From the NCBI GenBank assembly GCA_019241095.1, contig JAFAXJ010000249.1:1-14426 (forward strand): a DNA stretch of 14,426 bases, written 5' to 3'. The notes under the pieces are model-generated. The model was not told the DNA's origin and ran no database searches. It worked only from the letters and a program-made list of their open reading frames with translations. The stretch comes from Verrucomicrobiota bacterium (GTDB taxonomy: Bacteria > Verrucomicrobiota > Verrucomicrobiia > Chthoniobacterales > JAFAMB01). The translations under genes and the position numbers were made by a program. Below are positions 1 through 7,997 of the stretch, piece by piece; the stretch's first letter is position 1, and each line of letters begins with the position of its first letter.

Positions 1-633
1 TCGATTGCCGTATCTTTGCAGCCCCTGGACTGCGTTTCCGCCTCCGAAATGATAATGACCGCAATCGAATACCAAACCCAACACCTGCGGATCCGTCAGC
101 GACATGAGTTTGGCAAGCTCAACTGGAGTTTCGACGTAACCTGCGCAATGATGATGAAAAGCGGTGCGAAGTCCGGTTTTTTCCTTGACGGCCTCGGTCA
201 CCTTCATCGCTCCTTCAGCATAGACCTGCCACTCCGAGTCGTTCAAACCCATTTCAGGAGTTATGCGCCCTGCGTTTCTCGTACGCTCGGCAACCCTGCC
301 ATTCTCATCCGCAAGGATTATCAAAGGCAGAGAGCCCTCTACTTCAGCCATTAAACGGGAGGTGCGAACTGCAATCTCGACACCAGCCTCGTGGAAAGCT
401 GGATCTTTGAGAAACACCGGCACAAAAGCGCCTAGGAGAACGAGATTACGCCGATGAATTTCTTGGGCGAGTTTCTTAGGCTCGGTCGGCATGAATCCCC
501 AATCTCCCAATTCTGTCCCGGCATACCCGGTCTCAGCGATTTCGTTCAGAACTTGGATGTAGCCGGGAGCTTCACCTTCCAGATCAAATTCGAGCGCGCC
601 CCAGGAACATGGAGCATTTGCTATCTTTATCAT
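1..633 (-). CDS. IolE-like TIM-barrel (inosose dehydratase / xylose-isomerase-like) protein, C-terminus cut by window edge
   Basis: The reading frame runs open from ATG at 633-631 to the left edge, giving 211 residues of a protein that is usually about 300. The N-terminus has the MIKIANAPCSWG pattern followed by an ETGYAGTELGDWG stretch (about residues 33-46). This is typical of xylose-isomerase-like TIM barrels annotated as inosose dehydratase (IolE/MocC) or sugar-phosphate isomerase/epimerase. The HHHCAGYVETP segment (160-170) and the FDCGHYHFGGG segment (189-199) supply probable metal ligands (Glu41, Glu168, Asp190, His193). IolE removes water from 2-keto-myo-inositol to give the trione-type substrate of IolD, which fits the iolD and iolB genes upstream. 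The start lies 45 bp after the gabD-type stop, with only a weak ribosome site. The family is clear; the exact reaction is inferred from context, and an inosose isomerase is an alternative. Confidence 0.75.
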   Translation of the reverse strand, partial: MIKIANAPCSWGALEFDLEGEAPGYIQVLNEIAETGYAGTELGDWGFMPTEPKKLAQEIHRRNLVLLGAFVPVFLKDPAFHEAGVEIAVRTSRLMAEVEGSLPLIILADENGRVAERTRNAGRITPEMGLNDSEWQVYAEGAMKVTEAVKEKTGLRTAFHHHCAGYVETPVELAKLMSLTDPQVLGLVFDCGHYHFGGGNAVQGLQRYGNR

Positions 634-678
634 AATGGCAAAAGAGCCCCGAGGCCACAAACCGGCATGGGAGGAGCC

Positions 679-2145
679 CTATTTGTCCAGTCCGCCGAAG
701 CAAAGGTATTTTATCTCAAGGTATTCCTCAATCCCGTAATGGGATCCTTCGCGGCCGAGCCCGGATTCTTTGACCCCGCCAAAAGGTGCAACTTCGTTTG
801 AGATCAAGCCAGTATTGATGCCTACCATTCCGGATTCCAAACCCTCAGCGACCCTCCAGATGCGGCCGACATCGCGACCATAAAAGTAACTCGCAAGACC
901 GAACTCGGTATTATTGGCCTGCTGTATGGCCTGCTCGTCTGTTTCAAAACGGAAAAGCGGCGCAACGGGACCGAAAGTTTCTTCTCTGGCGACTTTCATT
1001 TTGATCGTCACATCGGCCAGGACGGTTGGCTCAAAAAAGGTCTGACCGAGAGCATGCCGTTTACCGCCTAAAAGGATACGGGCTCCTTGAGAAACGGCAT
1101 CTTCGATGTGCTCCTCAACTTTCTCTACGGCTGCTTGATCGATTAGCGGCCCTTGCAGCACTCCTGGCTCCAAACCGTTACCAACTTTAAGCTTCTTGAC
1201 TGCCGTGACCAGCTTGTTGGCGAAAGCATCGTAAACTCCGGCTTGAACATACAATCGGTTTGCGCAAACACATGTCTGACCGGCATTGCGGTACTTTGAG
1301 ATGATCGCCCCTTCCACCGCGGCATCCAGGTCGGCATCATCAAAAACGATGAAAGGTGCATTACCTCCTAATTCCAGCGACATCTTTTTGATTGTGTCGG
1401 CGCTTTGTTTCATGAGCAAGCGCCCCACTTCGGTTGAGCCAGTAAAGGTCACCTTGCGGACATCAGGGTTGGAGGTCATTTCACCGCCAATCGCTTTGGA
1501 ACTACCCGTTAAAACGCTAAAAACTCCACCGGGAATTCCAGCGCGTTCAGCCAGTACTGCTAGCGCCAAAGCCGAGTAAGGCGTGGCGTTCGCCGGTTTT
1601 GCAACCATTGTGCAACCGGAAGCCAACGCCGGTCCCGCTTTGCGCGTGATCATTGCCGCCGGAAAATTCCAGGGGGTAATGGCGGCGCAGACGCCGATCG
1701 GTTGCTTAATGACCACTAGCCGGCGATCGCTCCAGGGTGAGGGGATAGTATCGCCGTAAACTCGTTTGGCCTCCTCGGCGAACCACTCAATAAACGAAGC
1801 TGCGTAGGCCACTTCTCCTTTTGCCTCGGCCAGCGGTTTACCTTGTTCCGCCGTCATCAACTTTCCGAGGTCTTCGACGTTTGCCATCATCAAATCCTGC
1901 CATCGGCGTAGCAGAATACTTCGTTCTTTGGCCGTTTTACGGCGCCATTCGATGAAGGCCTCCTTTGCCGCATCGATCGCACGCCGTGTTTCCTCCGCGC
2001 CCATCATCGGCACAGTCCCCAGAATCTCACCCGTCGCCGGATTGTTGACCTTTAATGTCGCGCGGCTATCTGCGTCGCACCAGCGACCGCCAATGTAAGC
2101 CTGCTGGCGGAACAGATCCTGATCTTGCAAAGAAAATGGAGTCAT
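679..2145 (-). CDS. gabD: GabD-type succinate-semialdehyde dehydrogenase (NAD(P)+ aldehyde dehydrogenase)
   Basis: This is a 488-residue aldehyde dehydrogenase that reads as a close relative of E. coli GabD along its whole length, from LFRQQAYIGGRW (11-22) to GIEEYLEIKYLC (471-482). Seen: PWNFP (158-162), the FTGSTEVG cofactor region (234-241), catalytic Glu258 in LELGG, and catalytic Cys292 in GQTCVCANR with a second cysteine two residues on, as in redox-switched SSADHs. Arg168, Arg286 and Ser449 align with the human SSADH residues (R213, R334, S498, from memory) that hold the distal carboxylate, so the substrate is probably a C4 aldehyde bearing a carboxylate. It is not the CoA-dependent IolA type usual in inositol operons. 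ATG 2145 is the only usable in-frame start; it has no own Shine-Dalgarno but overlaps the stop of a mini-ORF (ATGA). The physiological aldehyde is unproven; malate semialdehyde is proposed here. Confidence 0.93.
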   Translation of the reverse strand: MTPFSLQDQDLFRQQAYIGGRWCDADSRATLKVNNPATGEILGTVPMMGAEETRRAIDAAKEAFIEWRRKTAKERSILLRRWQDLMMANVEDLGKLMTAEQGKPLAEAKGEVAYAASFIEWFAEEAKRVYGDTIPSPWSDRRLVVIKQPIGVCAAITPWNFPAAMITRKAGPALASGCTMVAKPANATPYSALALAVLAERAGIPGGVFSVLTGSSKAIGGEMTSNPDVRKVTFTGSTEVGRLLMKQSADTIKKMSLELGGNAPFIVFDDADLDAAVEGAIISKYRNAGQTCVCANRLYVQAGVYDAFANKLVTAVKKLKVGNGLEPGVLQGPLIDQAAVEKVEEHIEDAVSQGARILLGGKRHALGQTFFEPTVLADVTIKMKVAREETFGPVAPLFRFETDEQAIQQANNTEFGLASYFYGRDVGRIWRVAEGLESGMVGINTGLISNEVAPFGGVKESGLGREGSHYGIEEYLEIKYLCFGGLDK

Positions 2146-2192
2146 GTTGTAAACTGAATTGTTATTATAACAGGTTTGATATTCGTGTTCAT
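2142..2192 (-). CDS. Possible 16-codon leader ORF coupled to the gabD-type gene
   Basis: A perfect AGGAGG (2204-2199) stands six bases before ATG 2192-2190. The frame encodes MNTNIKPVIITIQFTT and stops at TGA 2144-2142, overlapping the dehydrogenase ATG as ATGA. The dehydrogenase has no Shine-Dalgarno of its own, so ribosomes could be delivered by reinitiation after this peptide. The AGGAGG lies three to eight bases past the iolB stop. Its frame differs from the dehydrogenase frame, and no homology is recognised. It could instead be the relic of an older start; only translation data would decide. Confidence 0.4.
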   Translation of the reverse strand: MNTNIKPVIITIQFTT

Positions 2193-2206
2193 TTCCGGCC
2201 TCCTGC

Positions 2207-3004
2207 TCAAGCGGCTGATAAAATCCACTCGTGAGCCGGATCATTATAGAAATGCCAGACGCGTTTGGGGCCCGCCATGACATTGAAGTAGTAAGATTCG
2301 TAACCGTACGGTACAACGACTGGGTGGTAGCCTCGAGGCACAAGGACAACATTGCGGTCTTCAACAACCATTGACTCGTCAATATCGCGCGAATCGGTGT
2401 ATACGCGTTGAAAAATGAAGCCCTGCGGCGGGTTGATGCGATGATAATAGGTCTCTTCGAGCTGACTCTCGATGGGAACATTATCCACATCGTGTTTGTG
2501 CGGCGGATAGCTTGATGAGTTTCCGCTCGGCGTCTTCACCTCAACGATGAGGAGGGATTCTGCCGGCTCGTCCTGCGGCAGAATGTCGCAGACGAAGCGT
2601 ATGTTGCCGGGTTTTCCGCGTGTACTGCGCCGCATAGTCCCGGGCTCTATGAGCCGGGCGGGAAACTCACCCTGTGCAGGACTGCCCGCCACAGCAATTT
2701 CGGCATCGGTCCGCGCCGTGATAACAAGCCTGGTGCGCGGAGGCACGTACACCGCGTAAGGGGCAAAGTCTTCGAAGACGCTCTTGCGCTCACCGATTTC
2801 GTCCCAATGAAAATCGCCTGCGCTCGCTGAAACCGTCCCGTGCAAAATGACTGCGCACAATTCGTCAGTATCGTCAGAAAGGGTCAGTGACTTTCCCGGA
2901 GTCAGTCGATGGGCAGAAAAACTCACGTACCGCCAACTTGCCGAGTGCGGTGTGACAGAAACAATCTCCTGAGAGTCTTTTTTAGGTTTGATGAGGAGGT
3001 TCAT
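2207..3004 (-). CDS. iolB: 5-deoxy-glucuronate isomerase IolB
   Basis: This 265-residue bicupin is near the usual IolB length. IolB converts 5-deoxy-D-glucuronate, the IolD product, to 2-deoxy-5-keto-D-gluconate in the cytoplasm. The second half carries the family signature: SSSYPPHKHD (163-172), IESQLEETYYHRINPPQGF (178-196), FQRVYTD (198-204), LVPRGYHPVV (221-230) and NVMAGPKRVW (241-250). His169, His171, Glu184 and His227 are the likely metal ligands. Its ATG overlaps the iolD stop in an ATGA, so the two genes are probably translationally coupled and work as consecutive steps. I see no frameshift or missing motif. Assignment is strong because the signature is specific to IolB rather than to cupins in general. 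Confidence 0.96.
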   Translation of the reverse strand: MNLLIKPKKDSQEIVSVTPHSASWRYVSFSAHRLTPGKSLTLSDDTDELCAVILHGTVSASAGDFHWDEIGERKSVFEDFAPYAVYVPPRTRLVITARTDAEIAVAGSPAQGEFPARLIEPGTMRRSTRGKPGNIRFVCDILPQDEPAESLLIVEVKTPSGNSSSYPPHKHDVDNVPIESQLEETYYHRINPPQGFIFQRVYTDSRDIDESMVVEDRNVVLVPRGYHPVVVPYGYESYYFNVMAGPKRVWHFYNDPAHEWILSAA

Positions 3005-4935
3005 GCAACTGTCCCCACTCGGCGCTTTTGTTTTTCTTTACCGCGAATGTACGCCGTACGCGCCTGGCGGACAGATTCGGCGGAAGATTGCTCGGGAACA
3101 GCGACTTCCCACCACCACCCACCTTCCTTTGTTGTCCGAGTCTCATCGGTTGCGATGCAGATCAGGTAGGTTCGATCGGCCGCGCGTGCACGCTTGAGGG
3201 CCGCTTCCAACTCAGAAAGGTTCGCTACGTTCTCCGAAAGCGCGCCTAATGAAGCGGCATTGGCTGCGAAATCGATATCGGGCGCACCGTGGCCGAATTG
3301 CAGACAATCCTCAAACATGTTGTTGAAAGGTTTGCCGCCGCAACTCTGCTGCAGCCGGTTGATGCAACCGTAACCACGATTATCAAGCAGCACTATAATG
3401 AGCTTCTTATCGAGCATCACCGACGTAGCGATCTCGTTGTTGAGCATTAGATAGCTGCCATCGCCTACCATCACGATGATCTCCCGATCGGGCCGGGCCA
3501 TCTTGACGCCTAGTCCTCCCGCAATTTCATAGCCCATACAGGAGTAACCATATTCCATGTGATAGCCTCCCGGAGTAGAGGTGCGCCAGAGCTTGTGCAG
3601 TTCGGCCGGAAGCGTGCCGGCTGCGCATACTACGATGTCGTCCACGGTAGAACTGTTACTCGAACGTTGCACGGCTCCTATTACCTCACCATCGTAGGGC
3701 AATTCTTCCGGGGTCAGATCACGGCGCTGGGTAATGGTATCGACGGTCGAACGCCATGAAGCGGCTTCAAACTCGGCCCGCCTGCTCCAGGCGGTCTCGG
3801 CCTCCCAACGCGGAAGAGCTTTGGTCAGAGACTCTAAGCCAATACGCGCATCTGCTTGCAACGGGATTCCGCGCGCCTTACTCGCATCAAAAGGATTCAC
3901 ATTCAATGACACCAGTTGCGCCTGCGGGAAGAGTGAATTTGATCCGGTCGTAAAGTCCTGCAACCGGGTACCAACAGCGAGAATCAAATCGGCTTCACTG
4001 GCGAGAGCGTTGGCCGCTGAAGAGCCGGATACACCCACCGATCCAAGCTGTAGAGGATGATCCCACGGTAAAGAGCCTTTCCCCGCCTGCGTTTCACAGA
4101 CAGGAACGTGATGACGCTCAGCAAACGCACGCAATGTTTCAGACGCTTCCCCATAGAGCACACCCCCGCCGGCGATGATCACGGGGCACCTAGACGCCAT
4201 GAGCGCACGCGCGGCGTTTGTCAAGTCCCGCTCGCTTGGGGGCGGCGCTCGAAACTCAATCACCTCGGTCTCAAAAAACTCCGTAGGATAATCATAGGCA
4301 TCCGTCTGCACATCTTGCGGGAGGGCTAACGTAGCCGGCCCGCACAAAGCAGGGTCTGTCAAGGTTAGCAGAGCGCGTGGAAGTGATGTGAGCAATTGGG
4401 CCGGGTGCATGATCCGATCAAAAAAGCGTGAGACCGGCCGGAAACAATCGTTGGCCGAAGCTGTACCGTCACTAAAGTGTTCCACTTGTTGGAGTACCGG
4501 ATCGGGATCTCTGGAAACAAAGATGTCGCCTGGAAGAAACAGAACAGGTAAACGATTGACGTGAGCCAGCGCCGCGGCCGTAAGCAAGTTAGTCGCCCCG
4601 GGACCAATCGATGTGGTGCACGCCATCATCCGCCGACGGAAGTTCGCCTTCGCGAATGCGATGGCGGCATGCGCCATCGCTTGTTCGTTATGTGCGCGAT
4701 AAGTAGGCATTCCGTCGCGGTAATGATAAAGGGCTTCCCCCATGCCAGCGACATTACCGTGGCCAAAGATTGCGAACACACCGCCAAAAAGCGGAACAAT
4801 CCGGTCTCCCTGTGGACTTTGAACCCGTGTACGCAACCCAGAGAGGTAGCGCACAAGGGCCTGTGCAGTCGTTAGTCGAACGGTCTCCGCTCTGGCGATC
4901 CGCGGGCTCTCAGAAAGCGTTATTGTTTCATTCAT
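3001..4935 (-). CDS. iolD: 3D-(3,5/4)-trihydroxycyclohexane-1,2-dione hydrolase IolD (ThDP-dependent)
   Basis: From ATG 4935 this is 644 residues, close to B. subtilis IolD (637). IolD opens the ring of the cyclic dione to 5-deoxy-D-glucuronate. Visible family marks are TVRLTTAQALVRYL (18-31), IFGHGNVAGMGEAL (56-69), the HNEQAMAHAA block (82-91) with cofactor-activating Glu84, DPDPVLQQVEHFS (143-155), YHMEYGYSCMGYEIAG (458-473), and the thiamine diphosphate/Mg motif from GDGS (491-494) to DNRGYGCIN (518-526). In-frame ATGs at 5016, 5004 and 5001 lie inside the end of the upstream dehydrogenase gene. They would add 22-27 residues without family similarity, so 4935 is preferred although its ribosome site is weak; a coupled start at 5004 or 5001 remains possible. 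The stop overlaps the iolB ATG. Confidence 0.96.
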   Translation of the reverse strand: MNETITLSESPRIARAETVRLTTAQALVRYLSGLRTRVQSPQGDRIVPLFGGVFAIFGHGNVAGMGEALYHYRDGMPTYRAHNEQAMAHAAIAFAKANFRRRMMACTTSIGPGATNLLTAAALAHVNRLPVLFLPGDIFVSRDPDPVLQQVEHFSDGTASANDCFRPVSRFFDRIMHPAQLLTSLPRALLTLTDPALCGPATLALPQDVQTDAYDYPTEFFETEVIEFRAPPPSERDLTNAARALMASRCPVIIAGGGVLYGEASETLRAFAERHHVPVCETQAGKGSLPWDHPLQLGSVGVSGSSAANALASEADLILAVGTRLQDFTTGSNSLFPQAQLVSLNVNPFDASKARGIPLQADARIGLESLTKALPRWEAETAWSRRAEFEAASWRSTVDTITQRRDLTPEELPYDGEVIGAVQRSSNSSTVDDIVVCAAGTLPAELHKLWRTSTPGGYHMEYGYSCMGYEIAGGLGVKMARPDREIIVMVGDGSYLMLNNEIATSVMLDKKLIIVLLDNRGYGCINRLQQSCGGKPFNNMFEDCLQFGHGAPDIDFAANAASLGALSENVANLSELEAALKRARAADRTYLICIATDETRTTKEGGWWWEVAVPEQSSAESVRQARTAYIRGKEKQKRRVGTVA

Positions 4936-4993
4936 TGCTCGAATATCAGAATTCTCCGTTGCTTGTCTGCCCCCTTCTTGGGCACCACAATTG

Positions 4994-7927
4994 TCAAACA
5001 TCATGAAGCGCGTCATACAAGATTTCTGCGGGATGCTGCGCGATCCGGCCTACGCCGTCTTTAATCTGGTGCCGGCAACTCGTACCCGGCGCAGCGATGA
5101 TTGTGTCCGCAGGAGTCGAACGCAGCGCGGGCAGAAGTACAAGTTCGCCGATTTTCATTGAAATGTCGAAGTGCTCTTTCTCGTATCCGAATGATCCAGC
5201 CATTCCGCAGCATCCTGACGGAATTACCTGAACCTTGTAATTTATCGGCAATTCAAGCGCTTGTACGGTGGAGGCCAGCGACGCAAGCGATTTTTGATGG
5301 CAATGACCATGAAGCCGTATACTACGCGATTCTTCCGTGAATATTTCGCGGGAGATGCGTTTTTTGCCCGCTTCCCGTGCAATGAATTCGTCAATCAATA
5401 AGACGTTCTTCGCCAACGCATTGGCGGCGGGTACTAGGCGCTCAGGAACAAGGTCTGGCACTTCGTCACGAAACCCCAATATGGCAGAGGGTTCGATGCC
5501 TATGAGCGGACTCTCGGTCGTGACAACGTTCTTTAACGCTTCGACATTGCGGATTGCGAGCGTTTGAGCGTCGCGCAGCAATCCCTTTGAAATTTGTGCG
5601 CGCCCGCTATTAAAGTGTTTCGGGATAGCAACCTCGTAGCCCAACCGGTTAAGTAACTGCACTGCTTTGATCCCGGTGTTTTCGTCATTGAAATTTGTAA
5701 ATTCGTCGCAAAAAAGAAATACCCGCCCGTTTGGGAACGAGCCATTTTTGTTTGCATGAATCTGGTGCCACCGCCTGAGCGGAATCCGGTTTAGCTTGGG
5801 GATCGAACGCCCTGGCGCGAAACCCGCAAATCTCTTCAGCAGACCGGCACTGGCCGGATGGACCACCAGGAAGTTAAATAAACTGGGCGCGGTCGAGGCC
5901 ACAGCCATGGCTCGTGAGAACTCACCAATGAGTCGCGCACGCATCGGAACGCCATGCAGATCATAGCGTTGCTGGAGCCATTCCGCTTTGAGGCGAGCGA
6001 CGTCCACGTTGGACGGGCACTCCGACTTGCAGCCCTTGCAAGAAAGACAGAGCTCCATCACAGGGCCGATCTCATTACTATCGAAAGGATTGGCCTCCGT
6101 TGAACGCGTCAGAACTTCGCGCAAAATATTCGCGCGCGCGCGCGTCGTGTCGCGCTCGTTACGCGTGGCCATGAAACTTGGACACATGGTCCCGCCCATC
6201 AGGTGGGATTTGCGACAGTCGCCGGACCCATTACACTTCTCGGCGGCCTGCAAAATGCTACCGGCTTCAGAGAAACGAAGAACCGTTTTGAACGGGCGGT
6301 CGGTCTGATTTGGTTCATAGCGCAAATTGGCATCCATCGGCGCTGTGTCGGTGATCTTCCCCGGGTTGAAAATACCTGAAGGATCCCAAGTGTGTTTGAT
6401 TGCTCGGAAAAGCGCATAGTTTTTCTTACCCACCATAAATGGCAGGAATTCACCGCGCAGGCGACCATCGCCGTGTTCGCCGCTCAAGGCACCGCCGTAG
6501 CGCTTAACCAAGTGCGCGACTTCTGTGGCGAGAACTCGGAAAAGTCTGCGGTGTTCCTGGTCCTTTAGGTTCAGAATTGGCCGTAAGTGCAATTCTCCCG
6601 AGCCGGCGTGAGCGTAATGAACTGCCGATAGGCGATAGCGACCTAATATTTCGTCGAAGTTCTGCACGTATTCGGGCAGATCATGTGGATCGATTGCGGT
6701 ATCCTCGATGACTGCAACCGGTTTAGCATCTCCAGGAATATTTGAAAGCAGACCCAGGGCAGCCTTTCGCAAGTTCCACACACGATTTTGATCTGAACCC
6801 CAAATAATCGGATAGTGATAGCCCAAACCGGCAGCACGTAATTCAGCTTCCAATTCGCCGGCTACGGCGGCCACCCCTTCTCGTGTCAGTCCTCCCAGTT
6901 CCACGGCAAGGATCGCGCCCGGATCTCCTTGGACAAAAAAGCGGTTCTGTCTCTGTTCCAGATTGGCCTTTGTGCACTCAAGAATGTTGTTATCCATCAA
7001 CTCGCAAGCACGCGGTTCATGGCGCAAAGCCACAAGATTAGCGCGCAAAGCCTCGTCAATAGTGGCACAATGAATACAAACGAGCGCACTTACGGGAGGG
7101 GGGAGCGGTTCGCAAGCAAGGGTTATCTCAGTCAAAAACGCCAGAGTTCCTTCAGAACCGGCCAAAAGCCGACAGAAATTGAAGGGCGGACCGTCCGAGG
7201 TAAAAGGCGCACAGTCTGCCAGCATGTCGATTGCATAACCTGTATTACGGCGGTGAATCGTTTTCTTCGGGAACTCGCGTGCAATCTCGGAACGATTGAC
7301 AGAATCGCCGAGCAATTGTTTCGTCTGACGGTAGATCGAAGACTCGAGTGTTTCCCCCGCACATTTCGCCTCGAATTCCTCGGGTGAAAGCGGCCCGAAT
7401 TCTGCGATCGAACCATCACTCAAAACTGCTCTGGCAGCTAACAGATGGTCCCGTGTGCTCCCGTACACAATGGAGTTGGAGCCACAGGAATTATTGCCGA
7501 CCATTCCGCCGATCATGCAACGATTCTGGGTGGATGTTTCGGGTGCGAAAAAAGTCCCGTACTGAGCAAGCGCAATATTAAGCTCGTTTCGTACAACACC
7601 GGGCTGCACGCGTACGCGACGCCCGGTCGCATCAGCTTCCAGAATTCGAGTAAAATGGTGCGACACGTCGACGACAATGCCGCCTCCAACGACTTGCCCC
7701 GCAAGCGATGTGCCTGCCGTTCTCGGGATCAGCGACGTACCGCAATTCCTCGCGAAACGGACGAGCTTGCAGATATCGCTTTCGGTCTTTGGCAGCGCGA
7801 CCGCCGCTGGCATCTCGCGATAGACGGAAGCATCAGTGGCATAAAGTGTCCGCATCACCGAATCGTAATGAAGCGATCCTTGCAGTTCGTCGGCAAGCTG
7901 TTGAAAATCGGAGAGACTTGGTGGCAT
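4994..7927 (-). CDS. FAD-linked, Fe-S-containing D-2-hydroxyacid dehydrogenase (GlcD/YdiJ-type fusion, 977 aa)
   Basis: A 977-residue fusion with three parts. An N-terminal FAD-binding PCMH domain (about 35-270) has PRTAGTSLAGQVVGGG (68-83) and NNSCGSNSIVYGSTRDH (145-161). A GlcD-like C-terminal oxidase domain (about 280-530) has HYAHAGSGELHLRP (437-450) and the active-site motif SGEHGDG (482-488). An Fe-S part has Cys565, Cys571, Cys582, then C627-x2-C630-x2-C633-x3-C637, and heterodisulfide-reductase-like cysteine motifs at HGHCHQ (873-878) and SGCCG (904-908). Such enzymes oxidise D-lactate, D-2-hydroxyglutarate or D-malate to the keto acid and pass electrons on to a quinone or another carrier; E. 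coli YdiJ is a known relative. It sits between the transketolase pair and iolD, an unusual place. Substrate is not readable from sequence; D-malate is proposed from context. No clear Shine-Dalgarno precedes ATG 7927. Confidence 0.9.
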   Translation of the reverse strand: MPPSLSDFQQLADELQGSLHYDSVMRTLYATDASVYREMPAAVALPKTESDICKLVRFARNCGTSLIPRTAGTSLAGQVVGGGIVVDVSHHFTRILEADATGRRVRVQPGVVRNELNIALAQYGTFFAPETSTQNRCMIGGMVGNNSCGSNSIVYGSTRDHLLAARAVLSDGSIAEFGPLSPEEFEAKCAGETLESSIYRQTKQLLGDSVNRSEIAREFPKKTIHRRNTGYAIDMLADCAPFTSDGPPFNFCRLLAGSEGTLAFLTEITLACEPLPPPVSALVCIHCATIDEALRANLVALRHEPRACELMDNNILECTKANLEQRQNRFFVQGDPGAILAVELGGLTREGVAAVAGELEAELRAAGLGYHYPIIWGSDQNRVWNLRKAALGLLSNIPGDAKPVAVIEDTAIDPHDLPEYVQNFDEILGRYRLSAVHYAHAGSGELHLRPILNLKDQEHRRLFRVLATEVAHLVKRYGGALSGEHGDGRLRGEFLPFMVGKKNYALFRAIKHTWDPSGIFNPGKITDTAPMDANLRYEPNQTDRPFKTVLRFSEAGSILQAAEKCNGSGDCRKSHLMGGTMCPSFMATRNERDTTRARANILREVLTRSTEANPFDSNEIGPVMELCLSCKGCKSECPSNVDVARLKAEWLQQRYDLHGVPMRARLIGEFSRAMAVASTAPSLFNFLVVHPASAGLLKRFAGFAPGRSIPKLNRIPLRRWHQIHANKNGSFPNGRVFLFCDEFTNFNDENTGIKAVQLLNRLGYEVAIPKHFNSGRAQISKGLLRDAQTLAIRNVEALKNVVTTESPLIGIEPSAILGFRDEVPDLVPERLVPAANALAKNVLLIDEFIAREAGKKRISREIFTEESRSIRLHGHCHQKSLASLASTVQALELPINYKVQVIPSGCCGMAGSFGYEKEHFDISMKIGELVLLPALRSTPADTIIAAPGTSCRHQIKDGVGRIAQHPAEILYDALHDV

Positions 7928-7997
7928 GATGAGGCTTGCGTATTATCGATCGAGATTCCTAACCAGCATCAATCTTCGAACGAGCGACCTGTCCGAT

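Noticed and set aside
4936..5016. Longer IolD starting at ATG 5016, 5004 or 5001 within the end of the upstream gene
   Set aside because: The added residues have no IolD similarity and no Shine-Dalgarno supports them; translational coupling at 5004/5001 is still possible, so this is a preference rather than a proof.
6131..6144. Alternating (CG)7 run, possible Z-DNA or slippage site
   Set aside because: It encodes part of a conserved TTRARANIL segment (594-602) of the FAD/Fe-S dehydrogenase, and the frame is intact; codon choice explains it.
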